Origin: Fulverythrobacter ferritrahens
GTDB taxonomy: Bacteria > Pseudomonadota > Alphaproteobacteria > Sphingomonadales > Sphingomonadaceae
Direction: 5' to 3'
Length of the DNA: 64,000 nucleotides
Assembly: GCF_020539485.1 (NCBI RefSeq)
Contig: NZ_JACDXU010000001.1
Coordinates: forward strand, 1,633,766 to 1,697,765
In this document: one piece after another, positions 1 through 8,905 of the stretch
Layout of the letters: the number at the start of each line of letters is the position of its first letter
How positions within the stretch are numbered: the stretch's first letter is position 1
Notes under the pieces: generated by a model
Database searches by the model: none
Seen by the model: the letters and a program-made list of their open reading frames with translations, nothing else
Told to the model about the DNA's origin: nothing
Made by a program: the position numbers and the translations under genes

Positions 1-2
1 TC

Positions 3-1223
3 TCCGTTCCCAAAGCCGGGACCGATGTACGATTCCACACCGCTCCAAAGCGCCTCGTCATTACGCGACGCGACAGATGCGCCTTCGGACAGGAAGGCTG
101 CTATGGCTTCCAAACTGTCCTGCACGCCGATGGACGGATCGATTTTGTCTATCTGGCAATCCCTGCCCAACCCCGGTTTCAGCCCTTCAAACCCCTGGCT
201 TCACCATGGCTGATGGGGATCACTCCCGGAAATGGGTACAGCGCGACGGGTACTTCCCCACAGGTCACTCTGATCCGGGATTACCACCATGAATTTCTTA
301 CCCATATCGACCGCCTTTATGCGCCGCTGGTTCCCTTCCTGATCGGCGCATTGTGCGTTCTGATAGTGGGGTTACCGCAGCTTCTCAGAGGCTTTCTGGT
401 GCGCCCCCTCGAACAGCTGCTGGAAGGGATGAGGCAATTTCGCGATGGCGATCTGGGCGTCCAGGTGCCGGTCAGCTTCAATGACGAAATCGGCTACCTC
501 ACCGAATCCTTCAACGCCATGGCTCGCTCGCAACACGACATGGTGCATGGGCTCGAAACGATGGTTGCCCAGCGCGTGGCCGAAGTCACCGACGTCACTG
601 CGCGGAACGCGCAACTGGAGGAGCGCAATCGCCTTTCCGCCGATCTGCATGATTCCGTAAGCCAGACGCTGTTTTCGGCCGCTCTGCTCTCGGATGCCCT
701 GCCCGGCCAGTGGCGCCGGAACCGTATCGAAGGGATCAAAACTCTCGAACGGCTCGGACAATTCAACCGCGATGCACTCAACGAGATGCGGTTGCTGCTC
801 ACCGAATTGCGGAACGGCGTGGAGGAGGACCAGCCTCCGGGGGGACGGATCAAGGCCCTGGTGGCCCAGTTCGAGGCAAGACATGGCCTGAAGGCACAAG
901 TGGACATCTCCGGCGACGCCCCTTTGCCTGCCGAAGTCCGTACGGTTTTTCATCGTATCACACAGGAAAGTCTGAATAATATCGCAAAACACGCGCAGGC
1001 CGCTAATGTGCGCGTGGCATTCGAGGCATTGCCGGGACAGGCACTGCTCGTAATCGCCGATGACGGCCAAGGATTTGATCCGACCGCCATCGAAGGGGAC
1101 CATTTGGGGCTACAGATCATGCGGGAACGTGCGCAGCGCATCGGCGCGACGCTGGAGATCGAAACTGCTTCCGGCAAAGGCACCACCACTACGCTGGTAT
1201 GGATGCGTAACCATGCCGAATAG
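3..1223 (+). CDS. Sensor histidine kinase, NarX/LiaS type (5' end cut by window)
   Basis: The frame is open from base 3 to the stop, so the gene begins left of the window; an ATG at 213 is available but the upstream frame reads like a periplasmic domain and I treat it as coding. Visible order: extracytoplasmic segment, one membrane helix (PLVPFLIGALCVLIVGL), HAMP linker (RPLEQLLEGMRQF...), HisKA_3 dimerisation helix with the phospho-acceptor His in LHDSVSQ (codon 648-650), then an HATPase domain with N-box ESLNNIAKHA and G-box DDGQGFD. This is the NarX/DegS/LiaS class, which phosphorylates NarL/FixJ regulators. The regulator gene overlaps its 3' end, so the two form a pair. The stimulus cannot be read from the sequence. 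Confidence 0.9.
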   Translation, partial: SVPKAGTDVRFHTAPKRLVITRRDRCAFGQEGCYGFQTVLHADGRIDFVYLAIPAQPRFQPFKPLASPWLMGITPGNGYSATGTSPQVTLIRDYHHEFLTHIDRLYAPLVPFLIGALCVLIVGLPQLLRGFLVRPLEQLLEGMRQFRDGDLGVQVPVSFNDEIGYLTESFNAMARSQHDMVHGLETMVAQRVAEVTDVTARNAQLEERNRLSADLHDSVSQTLFSAALLSDALPGQWRRNRIEGIKTLERLGQFNRDALNEMRLLLTELRNGVEEDQPPGGRIKALVAQFEARHGLKAQVDISGDAPLPAEVRTVFHRITQESLNNIAKHAQAANVRVAFEALPGQALLVIADDGQGFDPTAIEGDHLGLQIMRERAQRIGATLEIETASGKGTTTTLVWMRNHAE

Positions 1224-1860
1224 AGGTATCCGCATCCTGCTGGTGGACGATCACATGGTGGTGCGCGCGGGGCTTGCACAAGTGCTCGGTGCAAAAGCCG
1301 GCTTCACGGTGGTGGGAGAAGCGGAGAGCGGAGAGGAAGCCTTGTTCCTGTGCCATCAGCATCAGCCCCATGTGGTACTGATGGATGTGGTGATGCAGGG
1401 CATGGGCGGGATCGGCGCAACCGAAGCAATCCGGAAATACCAACCGAATACGCGGGTGATCGCCCTCAGCACCTTTGCCGATGGTGATACCATTGCGCAG
1501 TTGCTGGCTGCCGGTGCGAGCGGGTTTCTACCCAAGACCATTTCGGCCGAGGAACTGGTCGATGCCATCAAACGGGTCCATGCCGGGGAGACGATCGTCC
1601 TTTCAGGCCCCGCTTCCCCAGAGCCGGTGCAACAGACAGTTTCCCCCGGCGAAATCAAGCTGAGCGGACAGCAGCGGCGTGTCCTCGCCTTGCTGACCAG
1701 AGGCTATACAAATGGCGAAATCGCCGCCTATCTTCGGCTTTCGCTTCCCACTGCGCGCTATCACGTCAGCGCGATCCTGTTGAAGCTTGGCGTCTCCAAC
1801 AGGGCCGAAGCCGCAGCACTGGCCGAACGCAACCGGCTGGTGGGCGAAGCGGATTTCTAG
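1213..1860 (+). CDS. NarL/FixJ-family response regulator
   Basis: 215 aa from the ATG at 1213, which overlaps the kinase stop by 11 bases, the usual arrangement of a translationally coupled two-component pair. The receiver domain shows the acidic pocket (LLVDDH), the phospho-acceptor Asp in VVLMDVVMQGMGG, and the conserved Lys in GFLPKTIS. The C-terminus is a LuxR-type helix-turn-helix (LSGQQRRVLALLTRGYTNGE, then a recognition helix near LPTARYHVSAIL). It should bind DNA as a phosphorylated dimer; the target genes are not evident. An in-frame ATG at 1060 lies well inside the kinase gene and would add a non-homologous extension, so I reject it. Confidence 0.92.
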   Translation: MPNRGIRILLVDDHMVVRAGLAQVLGAKAGFTVVGEAESGEEALFLCHQHQPHVVLMDVVMQGMGGIGATEAIRKYQPNTRVIALSTFADGDTIAQLLAAGASGFLPKTISAEELVDAIKRVHAGETIVLSGPASPEPVQQTVSPGEIKLSGQQRRVLALLTRGYTNGEIAAYLRLSLPTARYHVSAILLKLGVSNRAEAAALAERNRLVGEADF

Positions 1861-1887
1861 CACCCCTGTACAATCGTATAGGGTGTA

Positions 1888-1903
1888 CTGGCCGTGCGGC
1901 CAG
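1888..1903 (+). terminator. Hairpin after the two-component pair
   Basis: CTGGCC-gtgc-GGCCAG, a perfect 6-bp stem with a 4-base loop, lies 28 bases after the response regulator stop. There is no T-run after it, so it may only stabilise the transcript 3' end. Confidence 0.35.
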
Positions 1904-1966
1904 TTCCGCTTCCCTGTTCCATCCCTATCCTCCCCGGCCAACAGGCGGGTCCGCCCGCGAACGGGG

Positions 1967-2770
1967 GTGATCATCTTGAAGCTCGTTTGCCAGGAGCGCT
2001 CCGACCGAAGAGTAGCTCTGCTCGCGGCTCCCGCAATGCTGGGGCTAGCGCTGCTCACCAGCGGCTGCGACGACGCGCCTGCTGCCGACAGAAGCGACAC
2101 TTCAGTTACTCCAATGCGCGTAGAAACGGCTGCAGCAGCCCATCTGCCGTGCCCCGACAAGGGGCCGAGACTTCCGCTCACGGGATTATGCGTCAGCCGC
2201 GCAGTCAAATATCTCCATGAGGTCGATGGAGGCACTCCGGAGAAACCGGATGGGTGCGAATGGGTTGTTCAGGAAACAGCGACGCCCGGCGGCGACGTTC
2301 TGCTCTATCGGGCACTACAATGCGCAGGTAGAGCCACCAAGCTCGCCTGGTCCGCCATCGATACGCAAAGCGCCCAGCTCAAATATGAAAGCTCGGCACT
2401 GGGCCACAAGGCAGGCGATCTGGCAGTAACGATCACGGGGATGGAAGAAGGCAATCCCGGCGCGGGAGCCCTGGCCTTCGCCCGGGCAGCGCTGGGCGAT
2501 CCCGGTAAGACCGTGCGCTGTGTAGCGCGCAAGTCCGATGTGGCCGATTGGCCTGCCGACGCGCTGGTGATCGATGCCTGGCCCGGCACGCCTGCCGGCG
2601 GCGCTTGCGGACCCTTTGGATTTCAACCCGGCACGCCTGCTTACTGGCGCGAATTCCAGCACCAGTCGTGGTTTTTTCAACTCGGCCCAGGCCGCCCGGA
2701 GTTTGATCCCGGTTCTTTCACCCTGATTACCTGGGACGGGCAGGCCTCGCGCTGGAGCAGGGCGCAATAG
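1967..2770 (+). CDS. Putative secreted lipoprotein, function unknown
   Basis: The frame is open from 1787, inside the preceding gene, but the credible start is the GTG at 1967 (or TTG at 1976), which gives a signal peptide: positively charged n-region (QERSDRR), hydrophobic core (VALLAAPAMLGLALL) and a lipobox-like TSGC. The mature part of about 235 residues carries several cysteines (HLPCPDKGP, GLCVSR, GCEWVV, LQCAG, VRCVAR, GACGPF), consistent with a disulfide-bonded periplasmic or outer-membrane protein. No family recognised. It lies 106 bases after the two-component genes on the same strand and could be co-transcribed. Low certainty on the start, moderate on being a real gene. Confidence 0.6.
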   Translation: MIILKLVCQERSDRRVALLAAPAMLGLALLTSGCDDAPAADRSDTSVTPMRVETAAAAHLPCPDKGPRLPLTGLCVSRAVKYLHEVDGGTPEKPDGCEWVVQETATPGGDVLLYRALQCAGRATKLAWSAIDTQSAQLKYESSALGHKAGDLAVTITGMEEGNPGAGALAFARAALGDPGKTVRCVARKSDVADWPADALVIDAWPGTPAGGACGPFGFQPGTPAYWREFQHQSWFFQLGPGRPEFDPGSFTLITWDGQASRWSRAQ

Positions 2771-2813
2771 CTGCGCTGCCAGAGCGCATCATCTCATGCG
2801 GAAGAATAGGGGG

Positions 2814-2879
2814 CCGGACGCTTGTTGCGTCCGGAAAGGACGATCCGCCGGCCCAGGGGGCATCAGGGCCGGCGGATCG
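2814..2879 (+). terminator. Two tandem perfect hairpins
   Basis: First: CCGGACGC-ttgtt-GCGTCCGG (2814-2834, 8 bp). Second: a perfect 14-bp stem, arms 2841-2854 and 2866-2879 (CGATCCGCCGGCCC and its complement), 11-base loop. They follow the putative lipoprotein and precede the NTF2-like gene by about 100 bases. No T-tract follows either, so intrinsic termination is uncertain; a transcript-stabilising or attenuating role is equally possible. Confidence 0.5.
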
Positions 2880-2977
2880 GACATCCTTCCGTCCAGCCCG
2901 ATGCTGCACTTGCAGGCAAGCACTGGCACAATCGGGCATCTAGGCTGGTCCATCACAGCTGAAGACTAAGGGATTGG

Positions 2978-3598
2978 ATGATGGACGAGTTGCAAACCCT
3001 GAGGGATGAACTCAAGCTCCTGCGCGCAGACTTCGATGCGATGGCGACAAAGGCCCGCAAGGCAGACGATTACATCGAGATCTGCAATCTTCAGGCGGCC
3101 TATGGCTATTATGTCGACAAAGGCCGGTGGGACGACGCGGCAGACCTTTTCGCGCCCGACGCGACGCTCGAACTGGCCGGTCGCGGGGTTTATGTCGGGC
3201 AGGAGCGGGTGCGGGCCTATCTGCATCACCTGCCGCCCTATGACCGGGGCGTGCTCTACAACCATATGCAGCTCCAGCCGGTGATCCATATCGACAGCAC
3301 CACAGGCACCGCCAAGGGCCGCTGGCGCAGCTTCATGATGGTTGGCGCGCTGGGTGCCGAAGCCCGCTGGGGCGAAGCGACTTACGAGAACCAGTACAAG
3401 CGCGTGGACGGCAAGTGGCGGATAGCTCTGCTCCATGGATACATGAACATCTACACCGATTACGAACAGGGCTGGCACAAGGGCGGCGTGAAGCTGCTAC
3501 GCTCCATTGACGGCCTGCAGCCCGACCTGCCGCCGACGATGGAATATGAAGCCTATCCCGAGCCGGTGATCGCGCCCTATCATTACGATAAGGTGTGA
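2978..3598 (+). CDS. NTF2/SnoaL-like domain protein (206 aa)
   Basis: Starts at tandem ATGs with a purine-rich AAGGGA about 5 bases upstream. An N-terminal coiled helix (LQTLRDELKLLRADFDAMA) leads into an alpha+beta-barrel SnoaL_4-type fold: IEICNLQAAYGYYVDKGRWD, then LFAPDATLELAGRGVYVG, and KRVDGKWRIALLHGYMN. The family includes dehydratases, isomerases, aldolase-like lyases and non-catalytic proteins, so the reaction cannot be assigned. It is convergent with the PQQ dehydrogenase gene and is the first of three NTF2-like genes in the window, all beside oxidoreductases, which argues for a catabolic enzyme acting on a small organic substrate (inference). Confidence 0.8.
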   Translation: MMDELQTLRDELKLLRADFDAMATKARKADDYIEICNLQAAYGYYVDKGRWDDAADLFAPDATLELAGRGVYVGQERVRAYLHHLPPYDRGVLYNHMQLQPVIHIDSTTGTAKGRWRSFMMVGALGAEARWGEATYENQYKRVDGKWRIALLHGYMNIYTDYEQGWHKGGVKLLRSIDGLQPDLPPTMEYEAYPEPVIAPYHYDKV

Positions 3599-3741
3599 GG
3601 TTGCCGGCCCCCGCCGGGAAAGGGCGACGATGTGTCACCTTTGCCTGCGCGAAAATGCCATGTTTCGTGCAGGGTATGTTACCCCTGCAGCACACGGTTT
3701 CACGCGATTTTTTACCGTCATGTGCGCCCCGAATTGCGCCG

Positions 3742-5805
3742 CTACTTCCCCACGCCGCCCGGCCCGAAATCCTCGTAGCTCCGCTTCGCCAGATAGGTGC
3801 GGATCGCCTCCGCATCAGCGCGGGTCAATTTGCCTTTGAAGCTGGGCATGCCGTTCCGGGCGAGCGCACCATCCAGCAGGATGGCAAAGAAGGCATCGTC
3901 CATCACCAGCGGCGAAAGGCGCAGATCGGGATAGGCACCCGCGCTGACGGCGCCGCTGCCATGGCAACGCAGGCAGAAGCGGCCGAACAGTCCGTCCCCC
4001 TTGGCAATGACTCCCGCAGCTATCGGCATGGCCCGCACGATAGGTTCATGCGGCACTTCCTGCGGCGTGAAAGGCGGCAGCTTCGCCTTGCCGTCCAGCG
4101 CGAAAACCAGCAGCCGGTTCGGCCCGATGGACTTACCGGCCTGCAATGCCATCACCCCGCCAGTCAGCGGCCAGCCGCCGCCCCATCCGGCCATCACCGC
4201 CACATATTGCCTGCCATCCAGCCTATAAGTGATCGGCGGGGCAAGAATGCCTGTCTGCGCATCGAAGCTCCACAGCTGCTTCCCCGTCTCATCATCATAG
4301 GCGACCATCTGGCGTGCGGTATTGCCGGCGAAGACCAGCCCGCCCGCAGTCGCCAGCACTCCGCCATTGAAGGGCGCGGCCTGGTCCACTTTCCAGCGCG
4401 CCTGCTGCTTCACCGGATCCCACGCAATCAGATAGCCCTTCATCCCGGCGTAGAGAGCCTTGCGATCCGCCTCGCTCATCGTGCCGCCGCCGCTCATCGC
4501 CACGCCCGAAGTATAGACGCCAACTACCTGCTTTTCCGCATCATTGGGTGCGAAGGGCATGCCCACATCCTGGGCAGGAATATAGACCAGCCCCGTGCGC
4601 GGGCTGAACGCCATGGGCGGCCAATTATGCCCGCCCCCTGAACTCGGAAACTGGAAATGCGCCTTGCCGGTGCGATAATAGCGCGCTTCCGGCAGTTCTA
4701 TCGGGCGGCCCGTTTTCGGATCGAGCCCGCTGGCCCAGTTCACATTGACGTAAGACTTGCCGGAAATGAACTCCCCCGTCTTCCGGTCCAGCACATAGAA
4801 GAACCCGTTTTTCGGCGCCTGCATCAGCACCTTGCGCAGCTTTCCGTCGATCTCAAGATCGGCCAGCACAATGTTCTGCGTGGCCGTATAGTCCCACGTA
4901 TCGGCCGGAGTTTCCTGGAAATGCCAGGCATATTCGCCCGTATCGGCCTGCAACGCGACGATGGAGGAGAGGAACAGATTATCCCCCTTCCCATTCGAGC
5001 GCATGCCGTGGTTCCAGGGCGAGCCATTGCCGGTGCCGATATAGATGAGGTTCAGTTCGGGATCATATTCGATGGCATCCCACACCGTGCCGCCGCCGCC
5101 ATATTTCCACCATTCGCCTTCCCAGGTGGGGCGGGCGATCTTCATGGCGCTGTCGGATGCGGCCTTGTCCTCTACACCCGGCTTGCCCGGCACAGTGTAG
5201 AAGCGCCAGCGCAGCTTGCCGCTGGCCATGTCATAGGCACCAACAGAACCGCGCGCCCCGAATTCCGCGCCGCCATTGCCGATCAGCACCATGTCCTTCA
5301 CCACCCGCGGCGCGCCGGTGATGGTGTAGTTTTCCGCCAGAGGATCGGCCTGATCGATTGTCTGCGTCTGCCATACCGGCTTGCCGCTTTGCGCATCGAG
5401 CGCGATCAGCCGCCCGTCCAGCGCACCGAGGAACACCTTGCCGCCTGCCACGGCAACGCCGCGCGACACCGGCCCGCAGCAGGACCGGGCAGAGGCTTCC
5501 CGCACCTGCGGATCATAGCTCCACAGCAGCGTACCATCGCGCGCATCCAGCGCCTGCACCACATCATAGGCGCTGACGAGATAGATGCGCCCGTCCACCA
5601 CGATCGGCGTCGCTTCCTGCCCGCGATCCGTATCCAGATCGTGGAACCAGGCGAGGCCGAGCCGGGAAACGCTCTCCCTGTCGATCTCTTCCAGCGGGGA
5701 ATATCGCTGCGCCTCCGCCGTGCGGCCATGCATTGGCCAATCGGCATCCGCGCTGCCGCAGGCTGCCAGAAGGCAGGCGGCGGCCAGCGCGGCGAGCCTC
5801 CTCAT
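3742..5805 (-). CDS. PQQ-dependent quinohaemoprotein alcohol dehydrogenase, predicted lipoprotein
   Basis: 687 aa. An N-terminal signal with lipobox LLAAC suggests a lipid-anchored periplasmic enzyme. The eight-bladed PQQ propeller is evident: the vicinal disulfide of the active site (SCCGPVSRG), YTITGAPRV, GNGGAEFGARG, and catalytic Asp in DTWDYTATQ. The residue two after that Asp is Thr, not Asp, so it matches the calcium rather than the lanthanide (XoxF) type. A C-terminal cytochrome c domain has the haem motif CLRCH and a likely Met ligand in GMPSF, giving the type-II quinohaemoprotein layout that oxidises alcohols and passes electrons to the respiratory chain. The start overlaps the MFS gene stop by 4 bases, so the two are co-translated. 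The substrate is unknown. Confidence 0.93.
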   Translation of the reverse strand: MRRLAALAAACLLAACGSADADWPMHGRTAEAQRYSPLEEIDRESVSRLGLAWFHDLDTDRGQEATPIVVDGRIYLVSAYDVVQALDARDGTLLWSYDPQVREASARSCCGPVSRGVAVAGGKVFLGALDGRLIALDAQSGKPVWQTQTIDQADPLAENYTITGAPRVVKDMVLIGNGGAEFGARGSVGAYDMASGKLRWRFYTVPGKPGVEDKAASDSAMKIARPTWEGEWWKYGGGGTVWDAIEYDPELNLIYIGTGNGSPWNHGMRSNGKGDNLFLSSIVALQADTGEYAWHFQETPADTWDYTATQNIVLADLEIDGKLRKVLMQAPKNGFFYVLDRKTGEFISGKSYVNVNWASGLDPKTGRPIELPEARYYRTGKAHFQFPSSGGGHNWPPMAFSPRTGLVYIPAQDVGMPFAPNDAEKQVVGVYTSGVAMSGGGTMSEADRKALYAGMKGYLIAWDPVKQQARWKVDQAAPFNGGVLATAGGLVFAGNTARQMVAYDDETGKQLWSFDAQTGILAPPITYRLDGRQYVAVMAGWGGGWPLTGGVMALQAGKSIGPNRLLVFALDGKAKLPPFTPQEVPHEPIVRAMPIAAGVIAKGDGLFGRFCLRCHGSGAVSAGAYPDLRLSPLVMDDAFFAILLDGALARNGMPSFKGKLTRADAEAIRTYLAKRSYEDFGPGGVGK

Positions 5806-7124
5806 GCTGCTGCTTCAGCCCGGTGCCGCGCGCGAGCCGCCAGATAGAGGGCAAGCCCGCCAAGCGCGAAGAATCCGGCAAAAGTCGCAATGGCCATTTG
5901 CAGCCCGCCCGCCGAAGCCGCCGCGCAGGCCGATCCGGGAACCTGACCCGCCGCGCCCGCACATAGGGCAGCGAAGTTCCCGCCATAAATCATGGACGAC
6001 GCCGTATCGCTGACCGTGCCCACCAGTGGCGGGCCCACGCCCTGCCCAACAAGATGGACGATAAGCAGGAAGATCGCCGATCCCGTCGCACGGCTCCAGG
6101 AATCGAGATTTCCATGAAGAGTAGCGATGGCCGGGCCCATCGCGGTGTAGAAGAAGAACGATCCGACCAGCATCACGGGAATGGCGATGGCCAGATGGCC
6201 GCTCATCAGCCCGATCACGAACAATGGCGCGCCGAGAACCGATCCGAGCGCGGGGAAGCCCAGCAGCCAGCGCTGATCGCGCCGGGCGAAATATTCGCTG
6301 GCGAACCCGCCCAGCAACGTCCCCACCAGCGAAGCAACGCCCGAGATGGTGCCGAAGACCAGCCCCGCCTGCCCTGCATCGAGCGCGTAGGAGCGTGAGA
6401 AGAAGGCAGGCAGGAAGGTATTTACCCCGAAGCTGCCCAGGCTGATGCAGGTCACACCCACCAGCAGGAAGCGGATGGTCGAACTGCCCATCATGCCGCT
6501 GAACACCTGCCAGGCGCTAGGCTTTACAGTCGGCCCGCTTTCCTCCGCCACAGTCGCCCGCGCAGGCTCTTTCAGGAACAGGAAGCACAACAGCGAGATT
6601 ATCCCGCCCGCCACGCCGAAGAACAGGAAGGTGGAGCGCCAGTCGTAATTCTCGGCAATGGCCCCGCCCAGAAACGATCCCAGCAGCGAGGCGACCGGAA
6701 CGCCGAGCATGAAGATGGAAATCGCCGAAGCGCGCTTTTCCGGCGGATACATGTCCGAAATCATCGAATGCGGCGGAGCTTCCGTGGCGGCGCTGCCCAC
6801 CGCCATGCCCAACCGGGCCGCCAGCAACTGGGTGAAATTCACGGTCAGGGCCATGAAGGCTGTGAACGCCGATCCGATGAGCAGGAAACCCGCCGAAATA
6901 GTAGAGCGGCGATAGTTTTCCGCCATGCGCGCTACCGGGACGCTTGCCAGCGCGTTCACCACGGCAAAGGCAGTGCCGCCCAGCAGGCCGATCTGGAAAT
7001 CGCTGACCAGGAACTCGGCCTTGATCTTCTCGGCCACCAGCGCAACCACCACGCGGTCGATGAAGCCGAAGGCGTTGAGCGAGGCGAGCAGCAGCAAGGC
7101 CACTGCACGGTCACGTTGCGTCAC
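5802..7124 (-). CDS. MFS transporter, spinster-like
   Basis: 440 aa with about 12 hydrophobic segments. The first helix carries LNAFGFIDRVVVALV and is followed by the loop-2/3 region VPVARMAENYRRSTI, as in MFS carriers for organic anions and sugars. Start is a GTG at 7124 with AGAGGGG about 8 bases upstream; the nearby ATG is out of frame. It overlaps the PQQ dehydrogenase start (ATGA), so carrier and dehydrogenase probably share a substrate or product. The AraC gene lies 152 bases upstream on the same strand. Confidence 0.9.
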   Translation of the reverse strand: MTQRDRAVALLLLASLNAFGFIDRVVVALVAEKIKAEFLVSDFQIGLLGGTAFAVVNALASVPVARMAENYRRSTISAGFLLIGSAFTAFMALTVNFTQLLAARLGMAVGSAATEAPPHSMISDMYPPEKRASAISIFMLGVPVASLLGSFLGGAIAENYDWRSTFLFFGVAGGIISLLCFLFLKEPARATVAEESGPTVKPSAWQVFSGMMGSSTIRFLLVGVTCISLGSFGVNTFLPAFFSRSYALDAGQAGLVFGTISGVASLVGTLLGGFASEYFARRDQRWLLGFPALGSVLGAPLFVIGLMSGHLAIAIPVMLVGSFFFYTAMGPAIATLHGNLDSWSRATGSAIFLLIVHLVGQGVGPPLVGTVSDTASSMIYGGNFAALCAGAAGQVPGSACAAASAGGLQMAIATFAGFFALGGLALYLAARARHRAEAAA

Positions 7125-7276
7125 TGCATTCCCCTCTATCCGGGCCTCGCTCTCGCGGCGGGCATTCGGCCGTTTCTACCCTTGGGGCGCTGCCTGAACG
7201 TGCATGCGAGCGCATTAACAAGCGTGGCAGCGAAGCGCAGCGTGATGGAGACCGATCTCAACGCCTTGGGGCAACG

Positions 7277-8203
7277 TCAGTGCAGCACCGCCAGAGCGCG
7301 GCATTCACGCGGAGTCCGGCCGAAACGAGCCTTGAAGGCGCGGCTGAAATGCTGGGAATCGCTGAAGCCCCAGAAATGGGCGATGTCGGTAATCGAGCGC
7401 GCCGCGAAAGCCGGATCGGTCAATTCGCTGCGGCAGCGATCCAGTCGGCGGTTCCAGATGATCCGGGCAAGCGTATTCGCCTCCCCCTCAAACAATTTGT
7501 GCAGCGTTCGGCTGGAACAGCCCAACGCCTGTGCAATCATCGTCACACCCAGGGCAGGATCGGCAAGGTTCCGTTCGATGAATTCCAGCACTGCGGCCCG
7601 GCGCCTTTCACGCATATCGGGCAGAGAACCGGAATCGCCCGCCCGCAATGCCAGTTCCAGCAACTGGATCATATGGCCGCCGATCAGTTCACGCTCAGGC
7701 TGAGACAGCGTCGCCCCGGTCATCACGGCAGCCGAAGCACCTGCATGCAGCACCTGCACCGCGCCTGACAGATAGCTGCGCGGCCTGCCCCACCAGTTGA
7801 AGCCGGGGCGCGGCGCCGGCAGCAACCGGCAAGGCAAGGTTATGGTCAATTGGCGCGAATGGCCGGGCGCATCGAATTCATAGGCGATATCCTTGCGCAG
7901 GGCACACCATTGGCCGGGCCGGATTTCGATCTCGCGCCCGTGCTGGCGCAATCGCGTAATCCCTTCTTCCTGAAAGAAGAACTTGAGCGCTGCCTCTTCC
8001 GCTTCGCGATCCAGCCGGGGGGCCTGGGCGATGCGATGCCGCCCCAGCGAGGCTTGGCACAGGCGCACGGATCCGAAATCGCTGCCTCTGAGCGATGCCT
8101 CGCGATCGTCGTCAATCTCCACCCGGTCCGCGCCGGTGAAGGCCAGCCACTGGCGGCTGCGTTCAAGGCGACTGGCCGCCCTGGTGGAAAACACCTTCAG
8201 CAT
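7277..8203 (-). CDS. AraC-family transcriptional regulator
   Basis: 308 aa. The N-terminal half looks like an AraC cupin-type effector domain (RQHGREIEIRPGQWCALRKD). The C-terminal ~100 residues hold the two helix-turn-helices: LGVTMIAQALGCSSRTLHKL and ITDIAHFWGFSDSQHFSRAF, ending FKARFGRTPRECR as in the family signature. It is divergent from the NTF2-like gene at 8338 and upstream of the MFS/PQQ pair, so it can control either or both blocks. The effector is probably a catabolic intermediate (inference). Confidence 0.93.
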   Translation of the reverse strand: MLKVFSTRAASRLERSRQWLAFTGADRVEIDDDREASLRGSDFGSVRLCQASLGRHRIAQAPRLDREAEEAALKFFFQEEGITRLRQHGREIEIRPGQWCALRKDIAYEFDAPGHSRQLTITLPCRLLPAPRPGFNWWGRPRSYLSGAVQVLHAGASAAVMTGATLSQPERELIGGHMIQLLELALRAGDSGSLPDMRERRRAAVLEFIERNLADPALGVTMIAQALGCSSRTLHKLFEGEANTLARIIWNRRLDRCRSELTDPAFAARSITDIAHFWGFSDSQHFSRAFKARFGRTPRECRALAVLH

Positions 8204-8284
8204 CTCACCCCTCGCTACCCGGCCAAACGGGGCCTTGCCGACCCGCTTGTCTTTATGGCCGCTTCAGGCAGAACTAATCCGCAA

Positions 8285-8298
8285 GGACAAAGCTGTCC
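8285..8298. promoter_or_regulatory. Candidate operator in the AraC/NTF2-like divergent region
   Basis: GGACA-AAGC-TGTCC, a perfect 5-bp inverted repeat in the 134-base region between the divergent genes. AraC proteins usually bind direct repeats, so the assignment is weak. Confidence 0.25.
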
Positions 8299-8337
8299 AG
8301 AAGAGGCAGCGGCCGTCAACGAGAGGAGAAAGCCGAT

Positions 8338-8799
8338 ATGGCACGCATTCCGGTGGAAGATGAACTGGCGATCAGGGAACTCTACGCTCGCTATTGCTGG
8401 GCGCTGGATACGGGGGATACTGACGGATATTGCGATCTCTTCACCGACGATGCCGAAGCCACGGAAGAAACCTCCTCCGGCGGGCTGGAAATCCGCAAGG
8501 GGCGGGACGAGATCCGCAAGCTGGTACTCAAATTCCATGACCGGCCGGATTTCCCCGGCCACCAGCACCAGATGGACCAATTCACCTTCGAACCCGATCC
8601 TCTGGGCCGCCCGGATTGCTGGGTGGTGCGCACCTATGCCTGGGCCACGATCAACCGCCCGCCCGAACACCCCATCCTGCACTGGTGCGGCCATGTGCGA
8701 GACGAAGTGGTGAAAGTGGATGGCGACTGGAAAATCGCCGCCAAGGACATCATGGGCTGGGGCGGCAAGGTGCTGGAACGGTTCGGACCGCGCAATTGA
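8338..8799 (+). CDS. NTF2/SnoaL-like domain protein (153 aa)
   Basis: Start ATG 8338 has the good ribosome site GAGAGGAGAAAG. The N-terminal helix and cone motif IRELYARYCWALDTGDTDGY matches the third NTF2-like protein of this window (IRDIISLYAWALDTGDVGGF at 29566), so these two are paralogues. C-terminal strands include VVRTYAWATINRP and VKVDGDWKIAAKDIMGWGG. It opens the catabolic operon that continues with aldehyde dehydrogenase after 106 bases. Members of this fold in sphingomonads include lyases of lignin-dimer breakdown, but others are isomerases or have no known activity; no reaction is claimed. Confidence 0.82.
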   Translation: MARIPVEDELAIRELYARYCWALDTGDTDGYCDLFTDDAEATEETSSGGLEIRKGRDEIRKLVLKFHDRPDFPGHQHQMDQFTFEPDPLGRPDCWVVRTYAWATINRPPEHPILHWCGHVRDEVVKVDGDWKIAAKDIMGWGGKVLERFGPRN

Positions 8800-8905
8800 T
8801 ATGACTGCGCCACATACATGCGGCTGCACTTTCAGTCCCTAACCATCGCGGCGAGGCAAGTCCGCACGGCTGCCGGATGCTAGGGGCGGGAGGAAAGGAT
8901 TTACG

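Noticed and set aside
3742..5805. Lanthanide-dependent (XoxF-type) assignment of the PQQ dehydrogenase
   Set aside because: The residue two positions after the catalytic Asp is Thr (WDYT), not the Asp that marks lanthanide enzymes; a cytochrome domain is also present.
3595..5847. Two long plus-strand frames (348 and 396 codons)
   Set aside because: Antisense to the PQQ dehydrogenase, whose motifs are unambiguous.
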